Source of the DNA: Allobosea sp.
Lineage (GTDB): Bacteria; Pseudomonadota; Alphaproteobacteria; Rhizobiales; Beijerinckiaceae
Assembly: GCA_021732895.1 (NCBI GenBank)
Contig: JAKFWE010000176.1
Location: forward strand, 1-5,442
DNA length: 5,442 nt
Direction of reading: 5' to 3'
In this document: one piece after another, positions 4,891-5,442 of the stretch
Position numbering within the stretch: position 1 is the stretch's first letter
How the letters are laid out: each line of letters begins with the position of its first letter
Position numbers and translations under genes: made by a program
The notes under the pieces: model-generated
What the model was told of the DNA's origin: nothing
The model's input: only the letters and a program-made list of their open reading frames with translations
Databases searched by the model: none

Positions 4891-5442
4891 ATGCCCGAAA
4901 CCCCGATCCTCGACACAGTCGCCGTTCCCGCCCACATGCGCCACCTGACCGTGCCGCAGCTCAAGCAGCTCGCCGACGAACTGCGCGCCGAGACGATCGA
5001 CGCCGTGTCCGTCACCGGCGGGCATCTCGGGGCGGGGCTCGGCGTGGTCGAACTCACCGTCGCGCTGCATCACCTGTTCGACGCGCCGCGCGACACCCTG
5101 ATCTGGGATGTCGGCCACCAGGCCTATCCGCACAAGATCCTGACCGGACGGCGCGACCGCATCCGCACATTGCGCCAGGGCGGCGGCCTTTCCGGTTTCA
5201 CCAAGCGCGAGGAAAGCGAATACGACCCCTTCGGCGCGGCCCACACCTCGACCTCGATCTCGTCGGCGCTGGGTTTCGCGGTCGCCCGCGACCTGAAGGG
5301 CGAGACCGGCCATGTCGTGGCGGTGATCGGCGACGGCGCGATGTCGGCCGGCATGGCCTACGAGGCGATGAACAACGCCGGCGCGCTGGGCAAGCGCCTG
5401 ATCGTCATCCTCAACGACAACGACATGTCGATCGCGCCGCCG
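4891..5442 (+). CDS. dxs: 1-deoxy-D-xylulose-5-phosphate synthase (N-terminal part, cut by window end)
   Basis: DXS is a thiamine-diphosphate enzyme condensing pyruvate and glyceraldehyde 3-phosphate, the first and often limiting step of the MEP pathway to IPP and DMAPP, the precursors of carotenoids, the bacteriochlorophyll alcohol tail and quinones. The frame is open from ATG 4891 to the last base (184 residues of about 640). N-terminal hallmarks are VSVTGGHLGAGLGVVELTVALH (39-60, with H45 and E54), IWDVGHQAYPHKILTGR (71-87), GLSGFTKREESEYD (99-112), GAAHTSTSISSALG (115-128), the ThDP/Mg motif GDGAMSAGMAYEAMN (147-161, D148) and LNDNDMSIAPP (174-184, N177). The D148-N177 distance of 29 equals that of D152-N181 in the E. 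coli enzyme (from memory). AAGGGGAG (4879-4886) precedes the ATG by four bases. It is transcribed away from cycA, with PpsR-like boxes in between, so I infer control with photosynthesis genes. Transketolase is excluded by these motifs. Confidence 0.96.
   Translation, partial: MPETPILDTVAVPAHMRHLTVPQLKQLADELRAETIDAVSVTGGHLGAGLGVVELTVALHHLFDAPRDTLIWDVGHQAYPHKILTGRRDRIRTLRQGGGLSGFTKREESEYDPFGAAHTSTSISSALGFAVARDLKGETGHVVAVIGDGAMSAGMAYEAMNNAGALGKRLIVILNDNDMSIAPP

Noticed and set aside
4810..5313. Minus-strand frame of 167 codons opposite dxs
   Set aside because: Antisense to the clear DXS N-terminus and covers the PpsR-like sites; no motifs.

Overview
The window looks like one edge of a photosynthesis gene cluster from an aerobic or facultative purple bacterium, most likely a high-GC alphaproteobacterium of Rhizobiales type. 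Three things point there: an oxygen-dependent Mg-protoporphyrin ester cyclase (acsF), the assembly protein gene puhE and a Shemin-type 5-aminolevulinate synthase gene (hemA) lie in tandem; a c2-type cytochrome and a DXP synthase gene follow; and the codons are strongly GC-ending. I cannot name the genus from sequence alone.

Layout. Positions 1-74 are the 3' end of an upstream gene whose stop overlaps the acsF start (ATGA). A tight plus-strand operon follows: acsF (71-1141), puhE (1148-2017), hemA (2046-3257) and an FMN-dependent nitroreductase-superfamily gene (3254-3919) coupled to hemA through a GTGA overlap. This last protein has the E/Y/K lid-residue spacing of iodotyrosine deiodinases and is not a textbook member of the cluster. 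The stretch 3920-4228 has no intact gene. It holds a strong hairpin just after the operon and a minus-strand fragment resembling the N-terminus of a DUF2254 membrane protein, probably a decayed gene. A minus-strand class I cytochrome c (4229-4621, cytochrome c2-like, cycA) converges on the operon. The 269-bp divergent region 4622-4890 carries two exact TGT-N12-ACA motifs, the recognition pattern of the photosynthesis repressor PpsR/CrtJ. The second overlaps a TTGACA hexamer in front of dxs (4891 to the window end, 3'-truncated).

How the genes fit together. HemA makes 5-aminolevulinate, the first precursor of all tetrapyrroles. AcsF forms the isocyclic ring E of bacteriochlorophyll. DXS feeds isoprenoid synthesis (carotenoids, the bacteriochlorophyll tail, quinones). 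PuhE takes part in reaction centre and light-harvesting assembly, and the cytochrome carries electrons to the photo-oxidised reaction centre. The PpsR-like boxes suggest that dxs, and possibly cycA, is controlled by oxygen or light with the rest of the photosynthesis regulon. The points most worth following are the deiodinase-like gene coupled to hemA, the tandem PpsR-like sites ahead of dxs, and the DUF2254 remnant.
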